34,790 nt of DNA from a virus, in IMG/VR virus record IMGVR_UViG_3300030108_001743, positions 1 through 34,790 of that record, one strand, 5' to 3'. Below the pieces are notes generated by a model, which saw only the letters and a list, made by a program, of their open reading frames with translations, searched no databases and was not told the origin of the DNA. Positions 13,213 to 21,255 of this stretch are shown one piece after another (within the stretch, counting starts at the first letter, position 1; each line of letters starts with the position of its first letter). A program made the position numbers and the translations under genes.

Positions 13213-13931
13213 CGTAATAATGCCTTCCAAGTATTTGGGCCAACTATGCCGTCAACATATAATAGCCGACGCTTTTGGAACTCCACAACAGCCTTTCGAG
13301 TGAGTTTGCCAAAATCAGAATCTATTTTATACCGATACAGTCCTTTAGCAGCCAACAACTGCTGGACAACTTTAACTGCTGCTCCTTTAGAACCTTTCTT
13401 CAAAGGGTGAGCAGTAACTAAAGCCTCTATTTCAGCAAACGCAGCAGCAATACCCTTAACATCTTGCTTCGCTGTTTTCTTAGCCTTTGTCCCTTTCAAA
13501 GCAGGCGCATCAAACCACTGAATTTTACCTTTAACTACTTTACAAGGCTGATGATGCCACCACTCAGAAGGAACTGTCTTAACAATACCGTACTCTTTAG
13601 CTATAGAATTAACCTGTGACGTAGACAAACCACGCCCAACAATACGGAAATCAACAGCATAGCCCCAGTTATTAAACGCTTTCTGCTGCATGTGATAGGA
13701 GCCTTGAAACCCTGAAGAAGTTATCCTGTCAGGATTAGCAGCTAAATTAAACCCTGCCCTTCCGCTTTTGTATCCGTCGTAAAGATATTTCTGTTGTGCA
13801 TAGGTACGCACACCAGATACGACTTTAACTTTGTTACGGATACGGCTGTCTCTAAAGAATGCTTCTAGTCTGCGTTTGAACTCTGGGTGTAGTAGTTCAA
13901 TATTAACGTGTTTACTCGTCGTCGGTATCAT
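13209..13931 (-). CDS. VanY/M15 peptidase endolysin with PG-binding domain
   Basis: 240 residues, no signal peptide. The M15 core has VVSGVRTYAQQKYLYDGY, His80 (GSYHMQ), Asp94 (GYAVDF) and EWWHHQP with His126, the zinc-binding and catalytic set of VanY-like D,D- or L,D-peptidases. Between His80 and Asp94 there are seven residues more than in the usual S-x-H-x2-G-x-A-x-D motif. A Lys-rich linker leads to a PG_binding_1 domain (about 175-240: GAAVKVVQQLL...FGKLTRKAVVEFQKRR...DGIVGPNTW). It cleaves peptide cross-links of the wall at lysis, paired with the r1t-like holin after it. Confidence 0.85.
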   Translation of the reverse strand: MIPTTSKHVNIELLHPEFKRRLEAFFRDSRIRNKVKVVSGVRTYAQQKYLYDGYKSGRAGFNLAANPDRITSSGFQGSYHMQQKAFNNWGYAVDFRIVGRGLSTSQVNSIAKEYGIVKTVPSEWWHHQPCKVVKGKIQWFDAPALKGTKAKKTAKQDVKGIAAAFAEIEALVTAHPLKKGSKGAAVKVVQQLLAAKGLYRYKIDSDFGKLTRKAVVEFQKRRLLYVDGIVGPNTWKALLR

Positions 13932-14040
13932 CTTGTTGTTCTGTTAGCTTTCTGATTTGTACTGCTTGTACACAAATCATTAATTCTTTTGGAAATTGTC
14001 TTTCTACTTCTTGGAGTACTTCTACTGGGCTAAGTTCCAT
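13912..14040 (-). CDS. 42-residue acidic protein between fibre and endolysin
   Basis: ATG two bases after the fibre stop; the frame ends inside the start of the endolysin gene (20-nt overlap). Mostly helical (VEVLQEVERQFPKELMICVQAVQIRKL) with an acidic tail (DDTDDE). The exact fit between two genes supports it. Function unknown. Confidence 0.6.
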   Translation of the reverse strand: MELSPVEVLQEVERQFPKELMICVQAVQIRKLTEQQDDTDDE

Positions 14041-14041
14041 T

Positions 14042-15583
14042 TTATCCTTCTAACGCTTCTACTTTATCAGCTAATTTCTGGCACATCTGCAATAGCATAG
14101 GAACTAGCACTGAATATTTAATGTGCTTGTAACCTTCTTCATCTGTTTTTACTAAACCTGCCATTACCTGTTCTGTTGGTTGTGCAACAAGACCAAGCAA
14201 TTTCTTTCTACTTTCTGCACTAGTATCAACAAGCGAAACTGTTTTAGTGCTGTGATCTATTTCACCGTTTTCATCTGTGTCGTAATCAATTTTGACGGCT
14301 TTGCAGAAATTAAAGTTCTTAACTTCTAGTTTTCTTAGGTCATCATAATAGTCTCTTGGGTCAGTAATGTTTTCTTTCAATCGTTCATCTGATATAGCAC
14401 CGTAAGAATTATTTTTATTGTCTACGTCACCGTCACACGCTACTAAGAAGTGCATTGTCCCTGTCGCTGAATGATCTGATAAGCCCATAAACAAGGCTGA
14501 GGTGCTGCTACTGGTTGTCCGATAGACAGCGCCTGCTGGAGTTCCGGATGGTGATTTTACACTAAAAAACCCATCGGTTGATGGAAAATCAGGTCCACCT
14601 GTTGTGCCTACAAAGAAAAATCCGCTAGAACTAACCGCTGCTTTCAGAGAGCCAGCGGTAGCAAAACCTATTCTGTTAGTATCTGCTAAATACACCCCTG
14701 TATCTTGATCCCCTGAAAAAGTAATTGAAGGTGCGGCTGCACTTCCATCAGATGCCTGAATAGTCCCACTAACAATAAGAGCATCAGCCGACTCATCCCA
14801 TTCCATGTATTTACCATCAGTAGCACCAAAAAACTTAACATCATGCCCTGTGTCATTAAGTCCTACAGTTAAAGTTCCATCAAGTTGAGTATTAGCATCA
14901 ACATCTACATTGCCATCAATGTTAACAGTGCTACTAAACGTAGTCGCTTTAGCAACCGTAATAGCCTCAGAACTATCAGTAGTCGTAAACGTGATATACG
15001 CATTATCAGCTTCCTCAATAATCAAAGCAGAAGCCTGATTATCAGGAATTTTAATAGAGTTCTCACCAGCATTCGTAAACTGCAACGCACCATCAGCGCC
15101 ACCAGACAACACCAAATCGCCAGCAATATCAGCAGAGCTAGACAGATCAAGCGTAGCTGCATCCAACTCACCAGTTAGCGTAACATTACGGAAACTAGCA
15201 ATGTCTTTACTAGCGTCAACAACAACAGCTTTAGAAGCAGTAACAGTACCGCCTGTAACGCCATCAAGAAGATTAATCTCAGCAGCAGTCGAAGTAACTG
15301 CTGTAGAACCAAGAATTAAATCACCTTCAGGAATAGTAACATCACCAACAAACGTAGGAGTCGTATCCCAAGCAGAAGTACCAGTACCAGTCCCAATTAG
15401 CACAGCACCAGAAGTAGGCGTGGTGTCACCAGTACCCAACTTCTCCTCAATCTGCAACACAGCACCATTCACATTATTGTGAATTGTCGCATGGTTAGGC
15501 GAATTAAGAGTATCAGAATCCGCTATATTATCAGGAAGCTCATTAGGATCTCTGTCTAAATCACCCGGAAATCTAGTTGCCAT
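14042..15583 (-). CDS. Tail fibre with S74 intramolecular chaperone
   Basis: 513 residues. The N-terminal part (RFPGDLDRDPNELPDNIADSDTL...HATIHNNVNGAV) looks like a virion-attachment segment. The middle is repetitive and beta-rich (VTSTAAEINLLDGVTGG, LDGTLTVG), like trimeric fibres. The C-terminus carries a peptidase S74 chaperone: SDERLKENI starts it and LGLVAQPTEQV with a long helix (LVPMLLQMCQKLADKVEALEG) ends it. In this family the chaperone drives trimer folding and then cuts itself off at the Ser-Asp bond. It probably binds the host surface. Confidence 0.85.
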   Translation of the reverse strand: MATRFPGDLDRDPNELPDNIADSDTLNSPNHATIHNNVNGAVLQIEEKLGTGDTTPTSGAVLIGTGTGTSAWDTTPTFVGDVTIPEGDLILGSTAVTSTAAEINLLDGVTGGTVTASKAVVVDASKDIASFRNVTLTGELDAATLDLSSSADIAGDLVLSGGADGALQFTNAGENSIKIPDNQASALIIEEADNAYITFTTTDSSEAITVAKATTFSSTVNIDGNVDVDANTQLDGTLTVGLNDTGHDVKFFGATDGKYMEWDESADALIVSGTIQASDGSAAAPSITFSGDQDTGVYLADTNRIGFATAGSLKAAVSSSGFFFVGTTGGPDFPSTDGFFSVKSPSGTPAGAVYRTTSSSTSALFMGLSDHSATGTMHFLVACDGDVDNKNNSYGAISDERLKENITDPRDYYDDLRKLEVKNFNFCKAVKIDYDTDENGEIDHSTKTVSLVDTSAESRKKLLGLVAQPTEQVMAGLVKTDEEGYKHIKYSVLVPMLLQMCQKLADKVEALEG

Positions 15584-15593
15584 TATTCACCTC

Positions 15594-16022
15594 TTATGGA
15601 GTTAAGTCAATCGTAAAAATACCGCCAGAAGCAAACGTAATCGTAAACGTTCCATTACTCGACGAGAAATCAGAACCAAAATCAATGTATGCGATAAGCG
15701 GATCATTAGTTAAAGAATCATCATAAATCACAGCGCCTCTGGCGTTTGTAATTGTTGCGGAGGACCATGATGTGTCGGCAGCATCAAATTTAATTGTGCC
15801 ACCTGTTTGCGTTAAAGACAAACTGCCTAACGTGTTACCACCCGAAGTATATCCTGTCCCAGAAACCTCGTTAGATACATCGCTCTTAAAATCGTGCGCC
15901 CCAAAGTCAGGGGTGTACGACGACGTAACCAACATAATTTTAATCGTGTCATTGTCTAGGTCTAACGCATGACTGTTGTTCAAAGCGTTAAGAAAAGTTA
16001 TTCCATAAAGACCACTAGCCAT
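15594..16022 (-). CDS. Virion/tail-associated beta protein
   Basis: 142 residues. It begins ASGLYGITFLNALNN...DLDNDTIKIMLVTSSY and continues with GTGYTSGG, DAADTSWSSATITNARGAVIYDD and LIAYIDFG, a pattern common in a widespread phage structural family found beside fibres and capsid genes. Mostly beta-strand. The start has GAGGAG upstream, inside the short frame at 16015-16101. A decoration or tail-tip role is inferred from position. Confidence 0.65.
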   Translation of the reverse strand: MASGLYGITFLNALNNSHALDLDNDTIKIMLVTSSYTPDFGAHDFKSDVSNEVSGTGYTSGGNTLGSLSLTQTGGTIKFDAADTSWSSATITNARGAVIYDDSLTNDPLIAYIDFGSDFSSSNGTFTITFASGGIFTIDLTP

Positions 16023-16101
16023 CAGCGTTCTCCTCGTCAGTTACAACGCTGGCTTGTATTGTCTCAGCAGCTATAACTACATCTACTTGTTCATCTTCCA
16101 T
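16015..16101 (-). CDS. Possible 28-residue acidic peptide
   Basis: A 28-codon frame that ends inside the start of the 142-residue gene and carries its ribosome binding site. It has no clear ribosome binding site of its own. It could be a leader peptide that couples translation, or simply the 5' leader of the next gene. Confidence 0.3.
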   Translation of the reverse strand: MEDEQVDVVIAAETIQASVVTDEENADG

Positions 16102-16124
16102 GATTCACAATAATAATCTAATCA

Positions 16125-16175
16125 AATAAAGAAAGATAGAGGGTAGGCCAACCTCCCAGTAAAGTCAGCCTACCC
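16125..16175 (-). terminator. Terminator or attenuator after the capsid gene
   Basis: Read leftward, an 8-bp stem GGGTAGGC/GCCTACCC (16175-16168 with 16148-16141) with a 19-nt loop is followed by a U-rich tract (16140-16125). It would lower expression of fibre and lysis genes relative to capsid. Confidence 0.6.
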
Positions 16176-16194
16176 CACTACCAGTAAGGAGCTA

Positions 16195-17136
16195 TTAGTT
16201 AGCGCCTATTGAGGATGATGTTTCAATCCTTCGGATACATTCTTCACGGAATCTTCCGTATCCTACAAGGTGATACCAACCAACTGTGTTGAATCGACGC
16301 AAGCTGTCGGTTACAGGACCGAACACGATGCTTGGATCAGCACCGAAACCGGCTGCACGACTGTGTGCTTTCGCAAGAGCTTGTTTACCAACTATTACAG
16401 TTTTGTATTCGTCAACGTTAGAAGCACCAGCGTCAGCGGTTAGCGTAATTCTTGGTGTTTCAATGAAGTCAACTCCACCGAATGTACCAATGCTACCGTT
16501 TCGGACACCTGCTCCGTCTTGACGGATTTGGTGTTGGATAACGTCAGTTACTGCTGTAGCTGCACGAAGATCGAAAGAAACGTCAGGGTGGATAAATCCA
16601 ACGTAAACGTTGCCGTCAAATGCAGGTGCAGAATCAGACCGTAGGTTAGCAACAGCTTTACGGATAAGACCAGCGGTGATAATGTCACCTGCTGCTAGTT
16701 CTCCTGTAGCTGTAGCATCGCCACCGAATAGTACGTTGCTGCCTTCAGTTACGATGTCGTGAACAATCTTATCAAGGCTGTCACCCATGTTGTAACCGAT
16801 AATGTTAGCAGCGTCAGCGTCTATGTTTAAGAAGCTGGTTCCACGTGCTTTAGCGGTGGTTTGTATTGTATTACCGTACTCAGCAAGTGTTACCGTAACT
16901 TGTGCGTCACCCATTGTTGATGGTGTGAGGTCAGAAGTTTCGGAAATTGCTGAAGTAGCTTGTGATAAATCGCTGTACTTTGTGAACTTAACGCTTGCTC
17001 CAGCGTGCGATTGGTTTGTGGTTTTCACATCGCAAACCATCTCAAAGAGAGGTTGTGATCGCAACGCAAAGTAAGCGAGCTGTTCAAACGCTGCATTACC
17101 AGCGGAGTTCAGCGAACTCATTTGTGTTATTGCCAT
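16195..17136 (-). CDS. Major capsid protein, N4-gp56 type
   Basis: 313 residues. Features of the N4-gp56 branch of HK97-fold capsid proteins: N-terminal AFEQLAYFALRSQPLFEMV, then SVKFTKYSDL, the strand VTVTLAEYGNTIQTTAKA, a helical spine (SLDKIVHDIVTEGSN), VYVGFIHPDV, and a C-terminal GWYHLVGYGRFREECIRRIETS. It assembles the icosahedral shell on the scaffold protein encoded just upstream. The ribosome binding site GGAG is inside a hairpin (17137-17166), so translation may be controlled. A terminator-like hairpin follows it. Confidence 0.85.
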   Translation of the reverse strand: MAITQMSSLNSAGNAAFEQLAYFALRSQPLFEMVCDVKTTNQSHAGASVKFTKYSDLSQATSAISETSDLTPSTMGDAQVTVTLAEYGNTIQTTAKARGTSFLNIDADAANIIGYNMGDSLDKIVHDIVTEGSNVLFGGDATATGELAAGDIITAGLIRKAVANLRSDSAPAFDGNVYVGFIHPDVSFDLRAATAVTDVIQHQIRQDGAGVRNGSIGTFGGVDFIETPRITLTADAGASNVDEYKTVIVGKQALAKAHSRAAGFGADPSIVFGPVTDSLRRFNTVGWYHLVGYGRFREECIRRIETSSSIGAN

Positions 17137-17166
17137 TAGGCTATCTCCAATTAAATTTGGAGCCTA
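17137..17166 (-). promoter_or_regulatory. Hairpin hiding the capsid ribosome binding site
   Basis: Leftward, TAGGC pairs with GCCTA and TCCAA with TTGGA, with a GATA bulge and ATTTAA loop. The GGAG ribosome binding site of the capsid gene spans the inner stem and bulge, and the ATG follows immediately. The hairpin starts two bases after the scaffold stop, so ribosomes finishing scaffold could melt it. Confidence 0.6.
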
Positions 17167-17168
17167 CC

Positions 17169-17636
17169 TTACGTCATTGCGTTAAAAGTACCGCCATTAG
17201 CTTCCCACAACTGCTTTAATTCTTCAGCGTTTGTAGTTTGTCTAATTAAACTCTCAAATTGAGGATCTGCTACAGGACCAGCATCATCACTTGCTTCAGC
17301 GATTCTACGCTCCGCTTCGACTTGCTCTGCGAACTGCGCCTGTTGCCCCAAATTAGTTGTATTTTCTTGAGACACTAGACTGGTTAAACCTGTGCTAGCA
17401 GCTTCAGCTTGTATTGCTTCAACAGTTAGCTCGCCTTCGTAGCCTTTCATAAAGTACTCAGTCATCCTGTTCGATGGGTCTAAGCCTGCATCACGAAAGA
17501 CATCTTTGCGTTGCATCTGTTGAATTTGCGCTTCAAGCTCATCAGCCCTCGCAGCTCTCGCTTCGAGTTCTCTACGCCAATTCGGTTTGGATTCGGTACT
17601 TGAAACTTCTTCTGTTTCAGTAGACTCTGTTTCCAT
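17169..17636 (-). CDS. Capsid scaffolding protein
   Basis: 155 residues from the ATG at 17636 (AAGGTGAG upstream); a GTG at 17648 would add four. Acidic N-terminus (METESTETEEVSSTE), a helical, probably coiled-coil segment (WRRELEARAARADELEAQIQQMQRK), then helical Gln/Glu-rich sequence and a C-terminal helix (AEELKQLWEANGG). Size, acidity and position directly before the capsid gene are typical. No protease gene was seen, so it probably leaves the shell intact. Confidence 0.8.
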   Translation of the reverse strand: METESTETEEVSSTESKPNWRRELEARAARADELEAQIQQMQRKDVFRDAGLDPSNRMTEYFMKGYEGELTVEAIQAEAASTGLTSLVSQENTTNLGQQAQFAEQVEAERRIAEASDDAGPVADPQFESLIRQTTNAEELKQLWEANGGTFNAMT

Positions 17637-17675
17637 TATGTCACTCACCTTCTCTTACACGCTAACAACGGTGGA

Positions 17676-17703
17676 ATGCTAGCGGAGTTTAATTATGTGT
17701 AAA
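17676..17703 (-). promoter_or_regulatory. Candidate late promoter before scaffold/capsid
   Basis: Leftward TTTACA (17703-17698), 16-bp spacer, TAGCAT (17681-17676). It lies in the 124-nt gap between the 307-residue virion gene and scaffold, the longest gap inside the leftward block, and would give scaffold a leader of about 33 nt. It would raise capsid expression independently of the long upstream transcript. Confidence 0.4.
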
Positions 17704-17772
17704 CAGCTCACCCTCTTAATGGGGCCGATTACATAACTAAATATAAGCAAATTAACGGTTTGCGTCTACAAC

Positions 17773-18696
17773 CTATTGATTTTGTGCCGATCCAAGGCCA
17801 GTAGCACCAGCGCCAGTTACTAAACTACCAGTTCTGCGCTCTCCTGCTGCTTGCCTACGTTGACGCAACCTACGTATCTCAGCAGTAGCTTCCGAATCTA
17901 AACCAAACGCTGAAGCAGCTAATTGCGTAGAAGTCGCTGCCTGCTGTTCACCAAAAGTTGCTTGAGTCAAACCTGCTTGTTGCCCTAAACGTTGCGATAT
18001 TTCACGCTGTTGCACATTCTGTCCAGCCAACTGTCTAGCAACATCAGTTTGGATACCTTGCCCTGTAGCTTGCAAAGCTGCTGCTGATAAACCAGCAGAC
18101 TCAACTTGCAACCGTTGTTCAATAACGCTTACGCCACGTTCAGGATCAAGGAAATATGCTACAAGTTCCCCGTCGTTTTCAACGCCTATACCATACATGT
18201 CTTGCAACTGCGTTTTGAGTTCAGGGTTAATGTTAGCTACTGCTGTAGCAGCCATAGCTACTCGTTCTTTCATTTCATTAGGAGACACATCGTTGCCTAT
18301 GAACTCAGCAAAATCATCAGGGCTGTCATAAAAGTTTGCAGGTAATCCTGCTGCTGCCATTGTTTGCCGGTAATTGTTTTCTAGCCGTATGTATTCTGCT
18401 GGGCTAATAGCTGGCAAACCTAGTTTACTGCGAGTTTCCATACCCTTAAAACGCTCTCTAAATAACTCAGTGTCTTTTATTTCAATCATTACACTTTCGC
18501 TTGAATAACCTTCCATTAAATAACGGTAAGCCTCTGCTGCTAGTCCTTCTAAGCCATAACCAGCTAAAGCATCTCTAATAATCGTTAAAGCATCTCTGTC
18601 GTCTTGAGTTTCTTGCGCTTGCATAACAGCATCCTCTGTTAGCACTGTATCTTCTTCAAACGCTTCAACAAAACCTCTTACATCTCCCATGCCCAT
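17773..18696 (-). CDS. Internal virion protein candidate
   Basis: 307 residues, helical. Central part PAISPAEYIRLENNYRQTMAAAGLPANFYDSPDDFAEFIGNDVSPNEMKERV; C-terminal half Gln/Ala/Arg-rich and unstructured-looking (QQREISQRLGQQAGLTQ, RRLRQRRQAAGERR). Similar conserved blocks occur, as I recall, in structural clusters of actinophages. Together with the 578-, 272- and 2068-residue proteins it forms the set between portal and scaffold that is probably ejected with DNA. Starts at the last base of the preceding stop. Confidence 0.5.
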   Translation of the reverse strand: MGMGDVRGFVEAFEEDTVLTEDAVMQAQETQDDRDALTIIRDALAGYGLEGLAAEAYRYLMEGYSSESVMIEIKDTELFRERFKGMETRSKLGLPAISPAEYIRLENNYRQTMAAAGLPANFYDSPDDFAEFIGNDVSPNEMKERVAMAATAVANINPELKTQLQDMYGIGVENDGELVAYFLDPERGVSVIEQRLQVESAGLSAAALQATGQGIQTDVARQLAGQNVQQREISQRLGQQAGLTQATFGEQQAATSTQLAASAFGLDSEATAEIRRLRQRRQAAGERRTGSLVTGAGATGLGSAQNQ

Positions 18697-20432
18697 TACG
18701 CTACCTCCCCAAACGTTTGACCAATAGAGAACGCCAACGCTCTCGCTTGATCCTTAGCATCATCAGTTTGTTGCCACTCAGGAGTAGCACGAACAAACTT
18801 CCTAACCTCAGAAAGAGTCATTGGCCTAGAAGCAGTCCCAGTATCAGGCATGTACTCAATAACATCAGAAAACTCTTCCAACATATTTACCTGCCTACCA
18901 AGCATCTGCTCAATCTGATACTTATACGGAGAAAAATACTGATCCGGCGTAACTCCCATTTCGTTAATAACTTTATCTAACGTCGGGAACCTAGAAACCG
19001 CAGTTGCTTTCAAATACTGCTCGTACTCCTCGTTAGTTGCTTCACCCGTATATATTTGTTCTGCCCAATCCTGAGCCGTCGCATCATCTATCGGTGTGTA
19101 ATACTTGTACGCAAGTTGCTGAATAGCGTCTTTAGCAGCACCAAATCCAGAAATATCACTCTGCATCTTCCCGTACTGCAACTGGCCCAACACAGCTTCC
19201 CTAATAGCTTCTTGATCGTCACTATCACCAAATCGCATAAGGTTCTTCGCTAAATCAAATTGTTCTTCGTCTGATAATTCAAAACCAAGAAATTGGGCTT
19301 CTTTAGCAAGTCTGTCTGTTAATGGCTCAAGAAACTCTGTTCTTTCTGGCTCACTCATGTCTCCCCATGTAGCGTCAAATGCTCGCATGGCTCTGTCAGT
19401 TGTTTGCCACCATTCTGTTTTCTGCAATAACCCTTTGACACGGGTAACGCTTGTTATCCCGTTTTCTACGATGTAGTCCATAAGGCTTGTTGTTTCTGTT
19501 GCGTTGGGGTCGTTGTAATCAACTAGTTTCCCGTCGGCTGTTAAACCAATTTGCATGTTTTGTGCGTTTTTTCTAAAGAAGTAGCTTGCCCCTCCAAATT
19601 GTTCTTGGAGTAGTGCGTATACTTCGTCTACGTCTGCTTCCTTTATTTCTGGGGCAGGAGCAGATCTTAAACCTGTTTGGTTGTTGGTGCCGCCGGTATC
19701 GCCAGTGCCGCCGGTATCGCCAGTGCCGCCGGTATCGCCAGTGTCGTCACTATCAGCAATATCTAAGCTTTCGGGTGTGGGGTCTGCAAACATATAATCA
19801 AACCCGACTTCAGCTTCAGTCAAATTACGCCCAACAGTTTTTTCTCTACCAGAACCACCACCTCTTTGAATAACAGGGCTTGTATCTACAGGCTTTGGAG
19901 CAGGCGCACCCGTAGGCATTGCAGATGGGTTAGGGATATCTTTAAGTATTTTTTTAGGAACAAACGCTTCAGGATTTTGAACAATTTTATTAACGTCTTC
20001 CCAAAGGTCGCTAACGTTTACTTCTTCAAATAATTGAAAAGTTGAATTACTTTCATCTTTAATTTTATTTTCTTCATCTAACAAATAACTTTTTACAGAA
20101 TCGCCGTCCGTAACTTCAACATTATTTGGTAAATTAAAATCACCATTTTCCAACAAATCTTTAATTTTATCTGCAGTTGATGGTTGAGAGGATGGGCGAA
20201 TTTTGGCTGGTTGGTATCCTGCGTCAATTAAAGTACTTATTTGATCAATAATAGATAGCCGCTCATTAACGTCTTCTAATTCGTTTTTAAGTCTTGAATA
20301 CAAAGCATCGTACATTTGGCCTTCAGCGCTTTGTTTATCAATACGAGTTCCATCATCAAATACAAAAAACTTTTTTTTCTGTTGCCTAAGCCCTGTTTCT
20401 TCCTGTTGCCTTTTGTCGCTAAGATCATACAT
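18696..20432 (-). CDS. Internal virion protein candidate, DTGGTG repeats
   Basis: 578 residues from the ATG at 20432, four bases after the stop of the preceding gene; a TTG at 20450 is possible. Charged helical N-terminus (KRQQEETGLRQQKKKFFVFDDG), Pro-rich linker (PTGAPAPKPVD), three tandem D-T-G-G-T-G units, then a long helical C-terminal half rich in Tyr and Asp. Probably an ejected or tail-lumen protein. No enzymatic motif recognised. Confidence 0.5.
   Translation of the reverse strand: MYDLSDKRQQEETGLRQQKKKFFVFDDGTRIDKQSAEGQMYDALYSRLKNELEDVNERLSIIDQISTLIDAGYQPAKIRPSSQPSTADKIKDLLENGDFNLPNNVEVTDGDSVKSYLLDEENKIKDESNSTFQLFEEVNVSDLWEDVNKIVQNPEAFVPKKILKDIPNPSAMPTGAPAPKPVDTSPVIQRGGGSGREKTVGRNLTEAEVGFDYMFADPTPESLDIADSDDTGDTGGTGDTGGTGDTGGTNNQTGLRSAPAPEIKEADVDEVYALLQEQFGGASYFFRKNAQNMQIGLTADGKLVDYNDPNATETTSLMDYIVENGITSVTRVKGLLQKTEWWQTTDRAMRAFDATWGDMSEPERTEFLEPLTDRLAKEAQFLGFELSDEEQFDLAKNLMRFGDSDDQEAIREAVLGQLQYGKMQSDISGFGAAKDAIQQLAYKYYTPIDDATAQDWAEQIYTGEATNEEYEQYLKATAVSRFPTLDKVINEMGVTPDQYFSPYKYQIEQMLGRQVNMLEEFSDVIEYMPDTGTASRPMTLSEVRKFVRATPEWQQTDDAKDQARALAFSIGQTFGEVA
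19687..19740 (-). repeat. Three perfect 18-bp tandem repeats
   Basis: Three identical 18-bp units in frame, encoding D-T-G-G-T-G, with a partial fourth. Perfect identity suggests recent expansion of a flexible linker. Confidence 0.85.
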
Positions 20433-20436
20433 TTTA

Positions 20437-21255
20437 TTACATACCCCCAATACCAGCAGCCTGCATAACTAACGAAGCCGCATTAGAATAATCCATAGCT
20501 CCAGCTTCCGTAGGAGCAGCAGCCCTAGCAGCATCAATAGCTCTAGCACCAACAGAAATACTTTGCGTACCTGAAGCCTGCAAGCTATGTATTTCTTTAA
20601 CAAACGCTTGCATTTCTGACTTAGTAGCTTTACGCCCTAAGACGCTTTGCGTTGCCGTATTAATGCCTTGCATTAAAGCAGAAGGATCAATGTAATTAAT
20701 TATTCTTTCAGGTTTACGTCGTAACTCCTCAATGCGTTCATCAAAAAAAGCTTGTGATTCTTCAAGGCTTACTTCGCCTGTACGCATAATAATGTCAATA
20801 AAATCAGAGCCTCCTCCTATTTCAGCTTGCCGCTGTGCGTACATCATTGTTCGTGCAAAAGCGTCTATAAACTCTCCTTCGTTAATAGAGCCATCATCGT
20901 CAAATAAATCGTCAGCGTCCCCGTATGCGTTGGGAACAAAACGAAACATGTCATACGCTATTTCTTTGCGGGTTTGTTCGTCGTATCCGCCAAGAAGCTC
21001 AGAAATCATGTCGTCTGTTATTGGGGTAAGTTCCATTTCCCCAGTTTCAAAAGCAGGAACTTCTATCTCTATAGGTTGTCCTTGGAAAAAACGAGTTGTT
21101 GTAGTTGCTGGAGTTACAGCAGGAGCTTCGGTGTATCCGTAAACGTTGTCAACTGATTGAGGCATCAAGGCTTGAATAGACGCTAATATGCTTTCAGCTA
21201 AATCCAGTTCTTGTTGTGTAGTGCCTATTGGAATTGGATTTTCAGTTTGAACCAT
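20437..21255 (-). CDS. Internal virion protein candidate
   Basis: 272 residues, helical and acidic. Notable blocks are DADDLFDDDGSINEGEFIDAF, which resembles an EF-hand loop (D-x-D-G-S-I-x-x-x-E), and the C-terminal SVLGRKATKSEMQAFVKEIHSLQASG followed by an Ala-rich end. The start overlaps the 2068-residue gene by 14 nt, which suggests coupled production with it. Calcium binding is a guess from the loop. Confidence 0.5.
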   Translation of the reverse strand: MVQTENPIPIGTTQQELDLAESILASIQALMPQSVDNVYGYTEAPAVTPATTTTRFFQGQPIEIEVPAFETGEMELTPITDDMISELLGGYDEQTRKEIAYDMFRFVPNAYGDADDLFDDDGSINEGEFIDAFARTMMYAQRQAEIGGGSDFIDIIMRTGEVSLEESQAFFDERIEELRRKPERIINYIDPSALMQGINTATQSVLGRKATKSEMQAFVKEIHSLQASGTQSISVGARAIDAARAAAPTEAGAMDYSNAASLVMQAAGIGGM

